Of a stretch of 64,000 nt of DNA, positions 8,084 through 16,471 are shown piece after piece. The notes under the pieces are model-generated. The model had not been told where the DNA came from. It was given only the letters and a program-made list of their open reading frames with translations, and did not search any database. Position numbers and translations under genes: made by a program. Position 1 is the stretch's first letter. Each line of letters starts with the position of its first letter. The stretch covers positions 1,054,001-1,118,000 of the forward strand of contig NZ_NEVU01000002.1 of the NCBI RefSeq assembly GCF_002261355.1, in the 5' to 3' direction. The DNA comes from Bordetella genomosp. 12 (lineage in GTDB: Bacteria; Pseudomonadota; Gammaproteobacteria; Burkholderiales; Burkholderiaceae_B).

Positions 8084-9757
8084 ATGAATCATCACGATCT
8101 GATTGCGGAATATGGTCCGCGTGAAACCATGGAATACGACGTCGTCATCGTCGGCGGCGGGCCGGCCGGCCTGTCGGCAGCGATACGTCTGAAGCAACTG
8201 AGCCAGCAGGCTGGCGCCGAACTGAGCGTCTGTGTCCTGGAGAAAGGCTCCGAGGTCGGCGCCCATATCCTGTCGGGCGCAGTCATGGACCCGCGCGCCT
8301 TGACCGAATTGTTGCCGGACTGGCGTGCGCAGGGGGCGCCGCTGCAGGTGGAGGTCAGCGCCGACCGGTTTCTGTTTCTGGGCAAAAACTCGTCCGTGCA
8401 GGTTCCCAATGCCTTGTTGCCCGAGAGCTTCAAGAACCATGGCAACTACGTCGTCAGCCTGGCCAACGTGGCGCGCTGGCTCGGCCAGCAGGCCGAGGCG
8501 CTGGGCGTGGACGTCTTCGCCGGTTTCGCGGCCACCGAAGTCCTGTACACCCCTGCCGGCGCGGTCATGGGTGTGGCGACGGGGAATGTGGGCGTCAACA
8601 AACAGGGCCAGCCCGGCCCGGAGTTCCAGCTGGGCATGGCGCTGCATGCGAAATACACCCTGTTTGCCGAGGGCGCGCGCGGCCACTTGGGCAGACAACT
8701 CATGCAGCGCTATGACCTGCAACGCGACGCCGCGCCCCAGGTTTACGGCCTGGGCATCAAAGAGGTCTGGCGCATCGACCCGGCGCGGCACCAGCCCGGG
8801 CTGGTGGTTCATACCGCGGGATGGCCGCTGGACAACTCCACCTACGGCGGGTCGTTTCTGTATCACCTGGACGACCACCAGGTCGTCGTGGGTTTTGTCG
8901 TCGGCCTGGGCTACGCCAACCCTTATCTCTCCCCTTTTGAAGAGTTTCAGCGCTACAAAACCCACCCCGCCATTCGCCACTATCTGGACGGCGGCAAGCG
9001 GCTCGCCTATGGCGCACGGGCTATCGCCGCAGGGGGGCTGACCTCTCTGCCGCAGCTGGTGTTTCCGGGCGGTGCGCTGATTGGTTGCGAAGCCGGCTTT
9101 CTCAATGCGTCACGCATCAAGGGCAGTCATGCCGCGATCAAATCCGGCAGCCTGGCCGCCGAAGCGGCCTTTGCCGCACTGGCGCAATCGCGCCAGCATG
9201 ACGTCCTGGCGGATTATCCGCGGGCGTTTAAGGCATCCTGGCTTTGGCAGGAGCTGCATCGCGCGCGCAACTTCAAACAGTGGATGAGCAAGGGCTTGTA
9301 TCTCGGCTCGGCCATGGTCGGTCTGGAGCAACTGGTGCTGCGCGGCAAAATGCCCTGGACCTTGCGCCACCGCAAGGCCGACCACGAAGCGCTGCGGCCC
9401 GCCGAAGCGTTCGCGCCCATCGACTATCCCAAGCCCGATGGCACGTTGACATTCGACCGTCTGTCCTCCGTGTTTCTGTCCAATACCAACCACGCAGAGA
9501 ACCAGCCGCCTCACCTGACGCTCAAGGACGCCAGTGTTCCGGTGGCCGTCAACCTGCGCACCTACGCCGGGGTGGAAACCCGGTTCTGCCCCGCGGGGGT
9601 GTACGAGTTCGGGCAGACAGAAACGGGCGCCGACCAGCTCATCATCAATGCCCAGAATTGTGTCCACTGCAAGACCTGCGACATCAAGGACCCGACCCAG
9701 AACATCGTCTGGGTCGCGCCCGAAGGCGGCGGCGGCCCGAACTACAGCAATATGTGA
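8084..9757 (+). CDS. Electron-transferring-flavoprotein:ubiquinone oxidoreductase
   Basis: A 557-residue membrane-associated flavoprotein that passes electrons from reduced ETF to ubiquinone. The start MNHHDLIAEYGPRETMEYD is chosen at 8084; an upstream ATG adds 15 unlikely residues. The FAD motif VVIVGGGPAGLSAAIRL lies at about residues 20-36. The 4Fe-4S ligands sit in the C-terminal fifth: RFCPAGVYE and then NCVHCKTCDIKDP. Length fits the family (about 550). It is divergent from the flavoenzyme-hutD-etfBA operon, so the whole chain from substrate dehydrogenase to quinone is encoded in one place. Confidence 0.97.
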   Translation: MNHHDLIAEYGPRETMEYDVVIVGGGPAGLSAAIRLKQLSQQAGAELSVCVLEKGSEVGAHILSGAVMDPRALTELLPDWRAQGAPLQVEVSADRFLFLGKNSSVQVPNALLPESFKNHGNYVVSLANVARWLGQQAEALGVDVFAGFAATEVLYTPAGAVMGVATGNVGVNKQGQPGPEFQLGMALHAKYTLFAEGARGHLGRQLMQRYDLQRDAAPQVYGLGIKEVWRIDPARHQPGLVVHTAGWPLDNSTYGGSFLYHLDDHQVVVGFVVGLGYANPYLSPFEEFQRYKTHPAIRHYLDGGKRLAYGARAIAAGGLTSLPQLVFPGGALIGCEAGFLNASRIKGSHAAIKSGSLAAEAAFAALAQSRQHDVLADYPRAFKASWLWQELHRARNFKQWMSKGLYLGSAMVGLEQLVLRGKMPWTLRHRKADHEALRPAEAFAPIDYPKPDGTLTFDRLSSVFLSNTNHAENQPPHLTLKDASVPVAVNLRTYAGVETRFCPAGVYEFGQTETGADQLIINAQNCVHCKTCDIKDPTQNIVWVAPEGGGGPNYSNM

Positions 9758-9807
9758 GGCGCCGCCCGTCCAACGCTTCAGGCGTAGCCGGGCTTAGATA
9801 GCCGGGC

Positions 9808-10548
9808 TTAATTGGCCGCGTGAGCCGGGGCCACGGCCGCGCCTTCGATACCGTGCCGCGCGAGCGCGTCGGCCACAAAGCCGGTGCGTTTCATGTCCTC
9901 GACGAATGCAGCCAGCAGCGCGGCGGCCTTCTCGCCCCGGCTGCTGGGCACCCCCATCGCCTGGCGTATGGTCATAAAGCTGCCCGGCAGCAGCCGCAAT
10001 CCGGGATACTGGCGCGCATCCTTTTCGAGCTGCTGCCGCACGCCCGCGGCGATGTCGTCGCCTTGCTCTAGAAAGGTCTGCACCACCGTTGGCGAGGTCG
10101 CCGCGCGCGTGATGCGGGCGCGCTTTAACTCGCGGGTCAGGAACAGGTCATAAGCACTGCCCTTGCCTACCGTGACACGGTGGCCTGGCCGGTCGACCTC
10201 GTCCATGGCTCGCAGCTCGGCGTCTTCCCGCACCAGATAGGCGCCTTCGATCAGCACGTAGGCATCGGTGAACGTGATCGCCGCTGCGCGCTTGGGGTCG
10301 ATCGCGAAAAAGCCGATATCGGCCTTTTCCTGGGTCACCGTGTCCACGGCGAGCCCGGCGCTTTCGAGCACGACGAGCTCGAGCTCCACACCCAGCCGCT
10401 GGGCGAACGCCCTGGCAAGGTCGACCGACACGCCGGCGGGCCCGCCGTCAGGTTCGCGGCGGGCCAGGATGGGGTTGCCGAGATTGATGGTGGCGCGCAT
10501 CGCCCCGGTTGGGATGAAGGCGGCAATGAGGTCGGGGCTAAGTGGCAT
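9808..10548 (-). CDS. Family-3 solute-binding-domain protein without an export signal
   Basis: A 246-residue protein that is almost entirely an SBP_bac_3 domain: ATINLGNPILA near residue 19, SVDLARAFAQRLGVELELV, then ADIGFFAIDPKRAAAITFTDAYV and GKGSAYDLFL. The N-terminus (MPLSPDLIAAFIPTGA) has no signal-peptide core or lipobox, so it should stay in the cytoplasm unless an upstream start was missed; the 18 bp before the ATG are taken up by the gap to the previous gene. It is the last gene of an operon with two Bug receptors, a dehydrogenase and a hydrolase. A ligand-sensing or enzymatic role is possible; transport alone would not fit. Confidence 0.8.
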   Translation of the reverse strand: MPLSPDLIAAFIPTGAMRATINLGNPILARREPDGGPAGVSVDLARAFAQRLGVELELVVLESAGLAVDTVTQEKADIGFFAIDPKRAAAITFTDAYVLIEGAYLVREDAELRAMDEVDRPGHRVTVGKGSAYDLFLTRELKRARITRAATSPTVVQTFLEQGDDIAAGVRQQLEKDARQYPGLRLLPGSFMTIRQAMGVPSSRGEKAAALLAAFVEDMKRTGFVADALARHGIEGAAVAPAHAAN

Positions 10549-10566
10549 CGAAAGGCTCTTTTTTCA

Positions 10567-11337
10567 TCAAAGGCGAATGCGTTGTGTCGCGGGTGCGCAG
10601 CACAAATCCAGGCGTTGGGGGGTCAGGTCGTCGCCGAACCAGGCATTAATGGCTGCCTGCCGCTCGCCGACGTACTGCGGCTGTCCGTGCGGATCGAGCT
10701 TCATGCCAATGTCGTGCCCAGGCACGAGCAAGGTGTCAGGCTTGCGTTGCCACCACGCCCAGATTTGCGCCAGGCTGGCATGGCTGTCATCCCGATCCGC
10801 CGTATCGGCCACGGTGCGCGAGACCAGCTCGGCCCGGTTCTTGGCCGCATCTCCGGTAAACAAAATCGTCTGCGGGCCCGCATCCACATAGAACAGTAAG
10901 TGGCCCGGCGTATGGCCCGGCGCGGCAATGGCGGTCATGGCGGGCAGAAATGCCTGGCCGTCGTCCAATAGGTGCACGGCGGGCCGCTGCGTCAACTCCC
11001 GGACATAGAGTTCGGGCAAGGGATTGAAGCCCGGCGGCTGGGCTGCGGCCCATTCCAGCTCTCGCCGGCCTATCCAGACGGTGGCGTTCGGAAAGAGCGT
11101 GAAGTTGACCGCGTGGTCGTAGTGCGCGTGCGTCAGGACCACGTCGGTGATGGCGTCGGGGGCCACGCCGCAAGCCTGCAATTGCTGGTGCAGGAGATGC
11201 CTTACGCCAAAAGCGCCCACGTCGACCAGAATATTGCGCCCTTCATGGCGCAGCAAAGTGGTCGTGCTCCAGCCCAGGCCGCCATGGCAGACGGCCCGGC
11301 CAGGAAATCCCTGGATGAGAATGTCGATCTGATACAT
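10567..11337 (-). CDS. Metallo-beta-lactamase-fold hydrolase
   Basis: A 256-residue MBL-fold enzyme. The metal motif HAHYDH lies at residues 70-75, the second His at about 142 (PGHTPGH), Asp at about 163 (FTGDAAKN) and His at about 208 (VPGHD), so the binuclear zinc site looks complete. Family members include lactonases, thioesterases and glyoxalase-II-like enzymes. The neighbouring Ldh2-type dehydrogenase would produce or use a 2-oxo acid, and a lactonase step is a natural guess, but this is inference from context. The start is 2 bp after the upstream Bug gene's stop, and the next gene follows after 18 bp. Confidence 0.9.
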   Translation of the reverse strand: MYQIDILIQGFPGRAVCHGGLGWSTTTLLRHEGRNILVDVGAFGVRHLLHQQLQACGVAPDAITDVVLTHAHYDHAVNFTLFPNATVWIGRRELEWAAAQPPGFNPLPELYVRELTQRPAVHLLDDGQAFLPAMTAIAAPGHTPGHLLFYVDAGPQTILFTGDAAKNRAELVSRTVADTADRDDSHASLAQIWAWWQRKPDTLLVPGHDIGMKLDPHGQPQYVGERQAAINAWFGDDLTPQRLDLCCAPATQRIRL

Positions 11338-11339
11338 GG

Positions 11340-12323
11340 TCAGTCTGCCTTGACGTTGGCGTCCTTGATCAGCTTGCGGTAGCGTGCCAGATCCTCATCG
11401 ATCTGGACCGCAAAGGCCTCGGGCGTGCCTGCCACCATCTCATTGCCGCCTTCGGTCGCCAGTTTGAACACGACCTCAGGGTCGTGCGCGGCCTTTTGCA
11501 CCGCCTTGTGCAGCCTGGCGATGATGGCCGGATCGGTTCCGGCCGGCGCCAGCAGCCCCTGAAACTGCGTCACCTCGAAATCCTTGTATCCCAGCTCCTG
11601 CAAGGTGGGGATGTCGGGCAGGCCGGGCGCCCGGCGCGGGCCGGACACGGCGTAACCGCGCAGCTTGCCAGAGCGGATATGCGGCGTGGCGGTGACGACG
11701 GTATCGAACGTGAAGGTGAGCTGCCCGCCCAGCACGTCAGTCAGCGCCTGGGCATTGCCTTTATAGGGAATGTGCGAGAGCTGCGTACCCGTCTGCACGG
11801 CAAACAGCTCTCCCGCGAGATGGCCGCCGGCGCCGATGCCGGCCGAACCGTAGGTGACGGCGCCGGGCGCTTGCTTTGCGGCGGCGATCAGATCGGGCAA
11901 GCCCTGAATCTTGGAAGCTTCAGGCACCACCAGCACGTATTGGTAGCTGGTGATCTGGCTGATGGGGGCGAAATCCTTGACCGGGTCGTATGGCGTCTTG
12001 GCATACAAGGAAGGGTTGACGACCAAGGGCCCGCTGGCGTCGAGCAAGAGCGTGTAGCCATCCGGGGCGGACTTGGCCACCAGATCCGTGCCTATCATGC
12101 CATTGGCCCCGGGCTTGTTCTCGACCACGACGGTCGCGCCCAGGTCCTTGGTCATGTGCGCGGCCATGACCCGCGCCGTAATGTCGGCGGCCCCGCCGGC
12201 CACATAAGGCACGATCAGGCGGATGGGCTTCTCGGGATACGTGCCCGCCTGCGCGGCGCCGCCCGCCACGGTCAGGGCGACGCAGCTCGCAAGGACGCAC
12301 GCCAGCTGGATGGTTGTTCTCAT
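11340..12323 (-). CDS. Tripartite tricarboxylate transporter receptor (Bug family)
   Basis: A 327-residue periplasmic receptor of the TctC/Bug type, the family greatly expanded in Bordetella. The ATG at 12323 starts a signal peptide (MRTTIQLACVLASCVALTVA...) cut near AQAG. Mature hallmarks follow: YPEKPIRLIVPYVAGGAADI, VVVENKPGANG, and later YKGNAQALTDVLGGQL. The open frame upstream of 12323 overlaps the dehydrogenase and is not coding. No TctA or TctB gene adjoins it; Bug proteins may share a membrane component or act as sensors. The ligand is probably a carboxylate related to the substrate of the adjacent dehydrogenase. Confidence 0.95.
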   Translation of the reverse strand: MRTTIQLACVLASCVALTVAGGAAQAGTYPEKPIRLIVPYVAGGAADITARVMAAHMTKDLGATVVVENKPGANGMIGTDLVAKSAPDGYTLLLDASGPLVVNPSLYAKTPYDPVKDFAPISQITSYQYVLVVPEASKIQGLPDLIAAAKQAPGAVTYGSAGIGAGGHLAGELFAVQTGTQLSHIPYKGNAQALTDVLGGQLTFTFDTVVTATPHIRSGKLRGYAVSGPRRAPGLPDIPTLQELGYKDFEVTQFQGLLAPAGTDPAIIARLHKAVQKAAHDPEVVFKLATEGGNEMVAGTPEAFAVQIDEDLARYRKLIKDANVKAD

Positions 12324-12342
12324 CGTTGTCTCCTCGGCGGGA

Positions 12343-13380
12343 TCAGCCCGCGTGGCGTTGCAGCAAGGCAAGCACATCCGCGTCCAGCGTGACGCCGTTC
12401 GCGCGTTGAGCGGCCATTCTGCCAAGCTCGATCTCACCGGGCTGAATGACGGGGCGGTCGGCGGCCGCTGGCGGGCTGTCATGCAGGATGGCGGCAAAGT
12501 CGTTCATGCGCTCGGCCAGCCAGGCGGTCGAGCCCAGAAAACGGGTGTTGATCAGCAGGAAGAAATGGCCCAGATTCTGGGGTTGATCCGGAGCATCGAC
12601 CCAGGACTTCACGTGGGTCAGGTAGGCCGCGTTGGACAGCAGGCCGGCAAACAAATCGACCATCAACGCCAGGCCATAACCCTTGTGCCCGCCGATGGGT
12701 TGCAGAAAGCCGTCGAGCGCCTGTTTGGGGTCGGTGGTCGGCAACCCTTGCGCATCGGTCGCCCAGGTGTCCGGGATGCGCGTGCCCGCTTTCAGGGCGT
12801 TGCGGATCTTGGCCCGGGCCACCACGCTCATCGCCATGTCCAGCAGAAAATGCTTGCCCGCAGGATTGGGTACGCCAAAACCGATGGGGCTGTTGCCGAC
12901 GCGGGCATCCGTGCCGCCCCAGGGAGCGATCGTGGTGGTGGCGTTGCTGCCGATGATGCTGGCGAAACCCGCCTCGGCCGCCAACAGGCCATAGGGGGAA
13001 ATCGGGCCGAAATGGTTGCTGTTGCGTGCGAAAGCGATTCCTACGCCGTTATCGCGCGCGGCATCCATGGCCGCGCGCAGGGCATGCATGCCGACCAAGG
13101 GGCCGACCCCATTGTCACCGTCGATGAGGCGGATCGCCGGCGCGGGGCTGGCGACCTGGATGTGCGCCCGGGCGTTGATGCCCTGCACCTCCAGCCGCTC
13201 TCCATACGACTCCAGCCGGGACAGTCCATGCGTGGACAGGCCGAACAAATCGGCCAGCACCAGGACCTCGACGACGTCCGCCGCGTCGGCGGGCGGCAGG
13301 CCCAGATTCTCAAATGCCTTGGTACCCAGCGCTTTGAGCTGGTGTTCGGGGACGACAACGGTGTTACGAGCGTTGGACAT
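12343..13380 (-). CDS. Ldh2/malate-lactate dehydrogenase family oxidoreductase
   Basis: A 345-residue NAD(P)-dependent dehydrogenase of the Ldh2 family (YiaK, AllD, ComC relatives), which interconverts 2-hydroxy and 2-oxo acids. Features are ADLFGLSTHGLSRLE near residue 45, the catalytic-histidine region ARNSNHFGPISPYG near residues 117-130, SPIGFGVPNPAG, and a C-terminal GGHKGYGLALMVDLFAG. The ATG is at 13380. It sits between two Bug receptor genes, which supports a pathway for uptake and oxidation of a hydroxy acid such as a sulfolactate, ureidoglycolate or aldonate-type compound. The exact substrate is unknown. Confidence 0.92.
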   Translation of the reverse strand: MSNARNTVVVPEHQLKALGTKAFENLGLPPADAADVVEVLVLADLFGLSTHGLSRLESYGERLEVQGINARAHIQVASPAPAIRLIDGDNGVGPLVGMHALRAAMDAARDNGVGIAFARNSNHFGPISPYGLLAAEAGFASIIGSNATTTIAPWGGTDARVGNSPIGFGVPNPAGKHFLLDMAMSVVARAKIRNALKAGTRIPDTWATDAQGLPTTDPKQALDGFLQPIGGHKGYGLALMVDLFAGLLSNAAYLTHVKSWVDAPDQPQNLGHFFLLINTRFLGSTAWLAERMNDFAAILHDSPPAAADRPVIQPGEIELGRMAAQRANGVTLDADVLALLQRHAG

Positions 13381-13411
13381 ACAGAGACTTCCAATGAGCA
13401 AAATGGTTGAA

Positions 13412-14404
13412 CTATTCGATCGACAGGCGGGCGTCCTGGACGACCTTGCCCCAGCGCTTTTCTTCGGCGTCGATAAAGGCGGCGAACTCGGCCGGACCGG
13501 CTCCCGAGGGTTCGCTGGCGTCGTGTGCCAGACGGGTTTGCACGCTTTGCGAGCGCAGGGCTTTGTTTGCCGACGCATGCAGTCTGTCCACGACGGACTG
13601 GGGCGTTCCGGCAGGGGCGAGCAGCCCGAACCACTGCGAGCTCTCGAAACCGGGATAGCCTTGCTCGGCCACCGTGGGCACGTCTGGCAGCACCGGCAGG
13701 CGCTTGGCCGAGCCCACGGCCACGATGCGGATGCTCCCGGCTTGGGCATGCGGCAATAGCCCCGGGGTTCCGGCAGCAGCGGCGTCGATGTTGCCGGCCA
13801 GCAGATCATTGACCTGAGCGCCGGTTCCCTTGTAAGGGACGTGCACCACGTCGATGCCCGCGGCGGACTTGAGCATTTCGAAAGCCAGGTGGCCGGCGCT
13901 GCCGTTGCCCGCCGAACCGTAGTTCAAGGCGCCGGGCTTGGCCTTGGCCAGCGCGACAAAGGCTGGCAGCGTGCGGGCATCGACTTTGCCGCCCACGGCA
14001 AAGACCATGGGTAGCTTGGCCAGCAGGACAATGGGCGCGAAATCACGGCGCGGGTCGTAGTTCAGCTTGGGCATCATCGTGGGATTGACCGCCAGGGTGC
14101 CCACATGGCCCAGCAAAAGCGTGTAGCCATCCGGGTTGGCGCGCGCCACTTCGGTGGTGGCGATGACGCCCTGCCCGCCTCCCTTGTTCTCGACGACGAT
14201 TTGCTGGCCGAGATCACGCGACATCTCGGCGGCGACCGCCCGCGCCACGACATCCGAGCTTCCGCCCGGGCCGTAGGGGACCAGCAGGCGTATGGGGCGT
14301 TCCGGCCACGCTGCGTGCGCCAGGGTCGATACGGCGGCCAGCACGCCCAGCGCCAGGGAGCGCGCCGCCAGGCGCCGCGAAAACAAACCGCTATACAAGG
14401 CCAT
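13412..14404 (-). CDS. Tripartite tricarboxylate transporter receptor (Bug family)
   Basis: A 330-residue TctC/Bug periplasmic receptor and the first gene of a five-gene operon. The ATG at 14404 (MALYSGLFSRR) follows a GGAG; an ATG 15 bp upstream (METGL) is also possible. The signal peptide ends at about AHA, followed by WPERPIRLLVPYGPGGSSDV, VVENKGGGQGVI and VHVPYKGTGAQVNDLLAGNI. It differs strongly from the second Bug protein of the same operon, so two related ligands, or one transport and one sensing receptor, are possible. It is divergent from a LysR gene, the likely regulator. Confidence 0.95.
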   Translation of the reverse strand: MALYSGLFSRRLAARSLALGVLAAVSTLAHAAWPERPIRLLVPYGPGGSSDVVARAVAAEMSRDLGQQIVVENKGGGQGVIATTEVARANPDGYTLLLGHVGTLAVNPTMMPKLNYDPRRDFAPIVLLAKLPMVFAVGGKVDARTLPAFVALAKAKPGALNYGSAGNGSAGHLAFEMLKSAAGIDVVHVPYKGTGAQVNDLLAGNIDAAAAGTPGLLPHAQAGSIRIVAVGSAKRLPVLPDVPTVAEQGYPGFESSQWFGLLAPAGTPQSVVDRLHASANKALRSQSVQTRLAHDASEPSGAGPAEFAAFIDAEEKRWGKVVQDARLSIE

Positions 14405-14514
14405 CAGTCCAGTCTCCATATGAACACCGTTTCTCGGAACGGCTGATGGCTATCGTGCGCTCCAGAGGTAATGGAGTAAAGTGCAAAAATTCGGTCTATT
14501 CTTGTTAAAAACGC

Positions 14515-15414
14515 ATGAAATTCGATCTTGCCGACTTGCGCGCTTTTCTGGCCGTGGCGGACCTGGGAAGCTTTCGGGCCGCCTCGGAGGCCCTGCATCT
14601 GTCGCAATCCGCTTTGTCGCGCCGCGCCGACAAGCTCGAAGCGGCCCTGGGTGTGCAGTTGTTCACACGAACCACCCGGCGCGTCGAACTCACAACGCTG
14701 GGCCGAGGTTTCGTGCCGCGGGCGCGCAATGTGCTCAATGAGCTGGAGAGCGCGCTGGTGGGGATTCAAGACGTGGCCGTGCGCCTATCCGGGCTGGTGA
14801 CGGTGGCTTGCGTGCCGTCGGCGGTGGCCTACTTTCTGCCGGCGGTCATCCGCGACTACCACGCCAAGTATCCGCGCATCCGTATTCGCATCATCGACGA
14901 GTCTTCCTCGCAGGTGCTGACGGCAGTGGCACGGGGTGACGCGGATTTCGGGCTCACGTATATCGGCACCAACGACGCCGAAATCGAGTTCAAGCCCCTC
15001 CTGGAAGAACCCTTCGTGGCGGCCGTCAATCGTTCCCATCGGTTGGCGAGGCGTACATCCGTGCGCTGGGCGGAGTTGTCCGAGCACCCCTATATTTCCC
15101 TGGCGCAAGGCAGCGGCAATCGCTTCCTCATCGACCAGGCTCTGGCGTTGAGCGTGCAACAGCCCCGCCACTTTTGCGAGGTCCAGCACGTGCCGGCCTT
15201 GGTGAGCATGGTGGAGGCCGGCCTGGGCATCGGGGTCGTGCCCAGCCTGGCGATGCCTCCCGATGATCACGGAACCCTGGTCAGCATCCCGCTGACAGAG
15301 CCCGCCGTGAGCCGCACGATCGGCTTGATACACCCCCGGGGCAAAGCGCTGAATCCGGTGGCCAAGCTCTTCTACGAACTGCTGGCCGAGCAGGTCGAAT
15401 CCCGTAAACCCTGA
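14515..15414 (+). CDS. LysR-family transcriptional regulator
   Basis: A 299-residue LysR protein. The N-terminus DLADLRAFLAVADLGSFRAA and the helix LHLSQSALSRRADKLEAALG (about residues 27-50) form the DNA-binding domain; the rest is the ligand-binding fold, ending with GLGIGVVPSLAM and a short tail. It is divergent from the Bug/Ldh2 operon across a 110-bp AT-rich gap, the classic arrangement for a LysR regulator and its target. It ends 27 bp from the end of the next, convergent LysR gene. Confidence 0.94.
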   Translation: MKFDLADLRAFLAVADLGSFRAASEALHLSQSALSRRADKLEAALGVQLFTRTTRRVELTTLGRGFVPRARNVLNELESALVGIQDVAVRLSGLVTVACVPSAVAYFLPAVIRDYHAKYPRIRIRIIDESSSQVLTAVARGDADFGLTYIGTNDAEIEFKPLLEEPFVAAVNRSHRLARRTSVRWAELSEHPYISLAQGSGNRFLIDQALALSVQQPRHFCEVQHVPALVSMVEAGLGIGVVPSLAMPPDDHGTLVSIPLTEPAVSRTIGLIHPRGKALNPVAKLFYELLAEQVESRKP

Positions 15415-15441
15415 GACCGTAGGGGCCGAGCCAGGGGTAGG

Positions 15442-16383
15442 TCAGACGCCGCGGTCGGCCGCAGCGATTCGTTGTGCCGGCCATATCCCCTGATCGACCA
15501 GCAGCCCGATCTGCTCCGTGATGACATCGCGCACGGCGGCGCTGGCGGGCGTGGAGGGGCGGGTCATGGATGTCGTGCACGACACCTTGCGGGAAATATG
15601 CGGCCGAATCAGCGGGGCCATGCGCAACAGGCCTGCCGCCACCTCGTCGGCCACGGCGCCGGGCGAAAGAATCGTCAGGGCCACCCCGGCCTGAACGGCT
15701 TTCTTGATGTTGGGCAGGGAATCGATTTCGGCCACGACCTGCAAGCTCACCCCGGCCTGCCGGCAGGCCGCATCGACGATCCGCCGCAGCCCATGTTCCT
15801 GCGAGGGCAGCAGCAAAGGCCGGGCGGCCAGCGCTTTGAGTGTCAGGCCGGCTCGGGGCAGCGCGCTGGTCGGCGCGCTGATGACCGCCAGGCGTTCTTC
15901 GAGCAAGGGGAGCTGCAGCAAGGACGCGTCGTTTTCCGTCAGAAAGGTCACGGAGATATCCAGCCTGCCCGCGCGTAGCCACTCGATGAGGTAGCCGCTG
16001 TGGCTTTCGATGATCTTCAGCTTGATACCGGGATAGCGCAGGCGTGTGGTCTGGAGAATCGGCAGTGTGGCCACCAGCGCGACCGTCGTCGGCAAGCCGA
16101 TGACCACCTCGCCGCGCAGATCCTGTTGGCTTTGCTGGACGGCATCGCGCGCTCTTTCCACATCGGCCAGGACAACCCGGGCGTGTTCAAGCAGAACCTG
16201 CCCGGCCGCGGTCAGAGACATGCCCCGATTGGAACGGACAAACAAGCGCGCGCCTAACTCGGCCTCCAGCGCCGCCATGCTCTGGCTCAAGGCCGGCTGG
16301 GCCACGTGCAGGATGCGCGAAGCGGCCAGCACGCCGCCGGCTTCATGGATGCCGATCAGATAGCGCAGTTGGCGCAGTTCCAT
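15442..16383 (-). CDS. LysR-family transcriptional regulator of the CoA-transferase/lyase operon
   Basis: A 313-residue LysR protein with MELRQLRYLIGIHEAGGV, a helix-turn-helix (AASRILHVAQPALSQSMAALE) and a conserved RGEVVIGLPTTVA at the start of the effector domain; this resembles Nac/Cbl-like members. It is divergent from the CoA-transferase gene across an 88-bp AT-rich spacer holding a perfect 15-bp inverted repeat (16387-16401) just upstream of its own start. This supports self-repression together with control of the operon opposite. The inducer is probably the pathway's acid or its CoA ester. Confidence 0.93.
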   Translation of the reverse strand: MELRQLRYLIGIHEAGGVLAASRILHVAQPALSQSMAALEAELGARLFVRSNRGMSLTAAGQVLLEHARVVLADVERARDAVQQSQQDLRGEVVIGLPTTVALVATLPILQTTRLRYPGIKLKIIESHSGYLIEWLRAGRLDISVTFLTENDASLLQLPLLEERLAVISAPTSALPRAGLTLKALAARPLLLPSQEHGLRRIVDAACRQAGVSLQVVAEIDSLPNIKKAVQAGVALTILSPGAVADEVAAGLLRMAPLIRPHISRKVSCTTSMTRPSTPASAAVRDVITEQIGLLVDQGIWPAQRIAAADRGV

Positions 16384-16386
16384 GCT

Positions 16387-16401
16387 ATTGATTCAATCAA
16401 T
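16387..16401. promoter_or_regulatory. Perfect inverted repeat, probable LysR operator
   Basis: ATTGATTCAATCAAT is a perfect palindrome around one central base, lying 3 bp upstream of the LysR start codon on the minus strand and 71 bp upstream of the CoA-transferase start. T16388 and A16400 give the LysR T-N11-A pattern. The surroundings are AT-rich compared with the genes on either side, as expected for a shared divergent promoter. Confidence 0.6.
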
Positions 16402-16471
16402 ATTGAGTAGATATTTAATGTATTTTACATATATCAGCCTATCCCGGACACTGGCGCCAAGGAGCACAAAA

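Noticed and set aside
13810-14404. Suspected frameshift because a long overlapping frame (12343-13809) joins the dehydrogenase and Bug regions.
   Set aside because: Both proteins are complete at both ends with their own start codons; the joined frame is only overlap.
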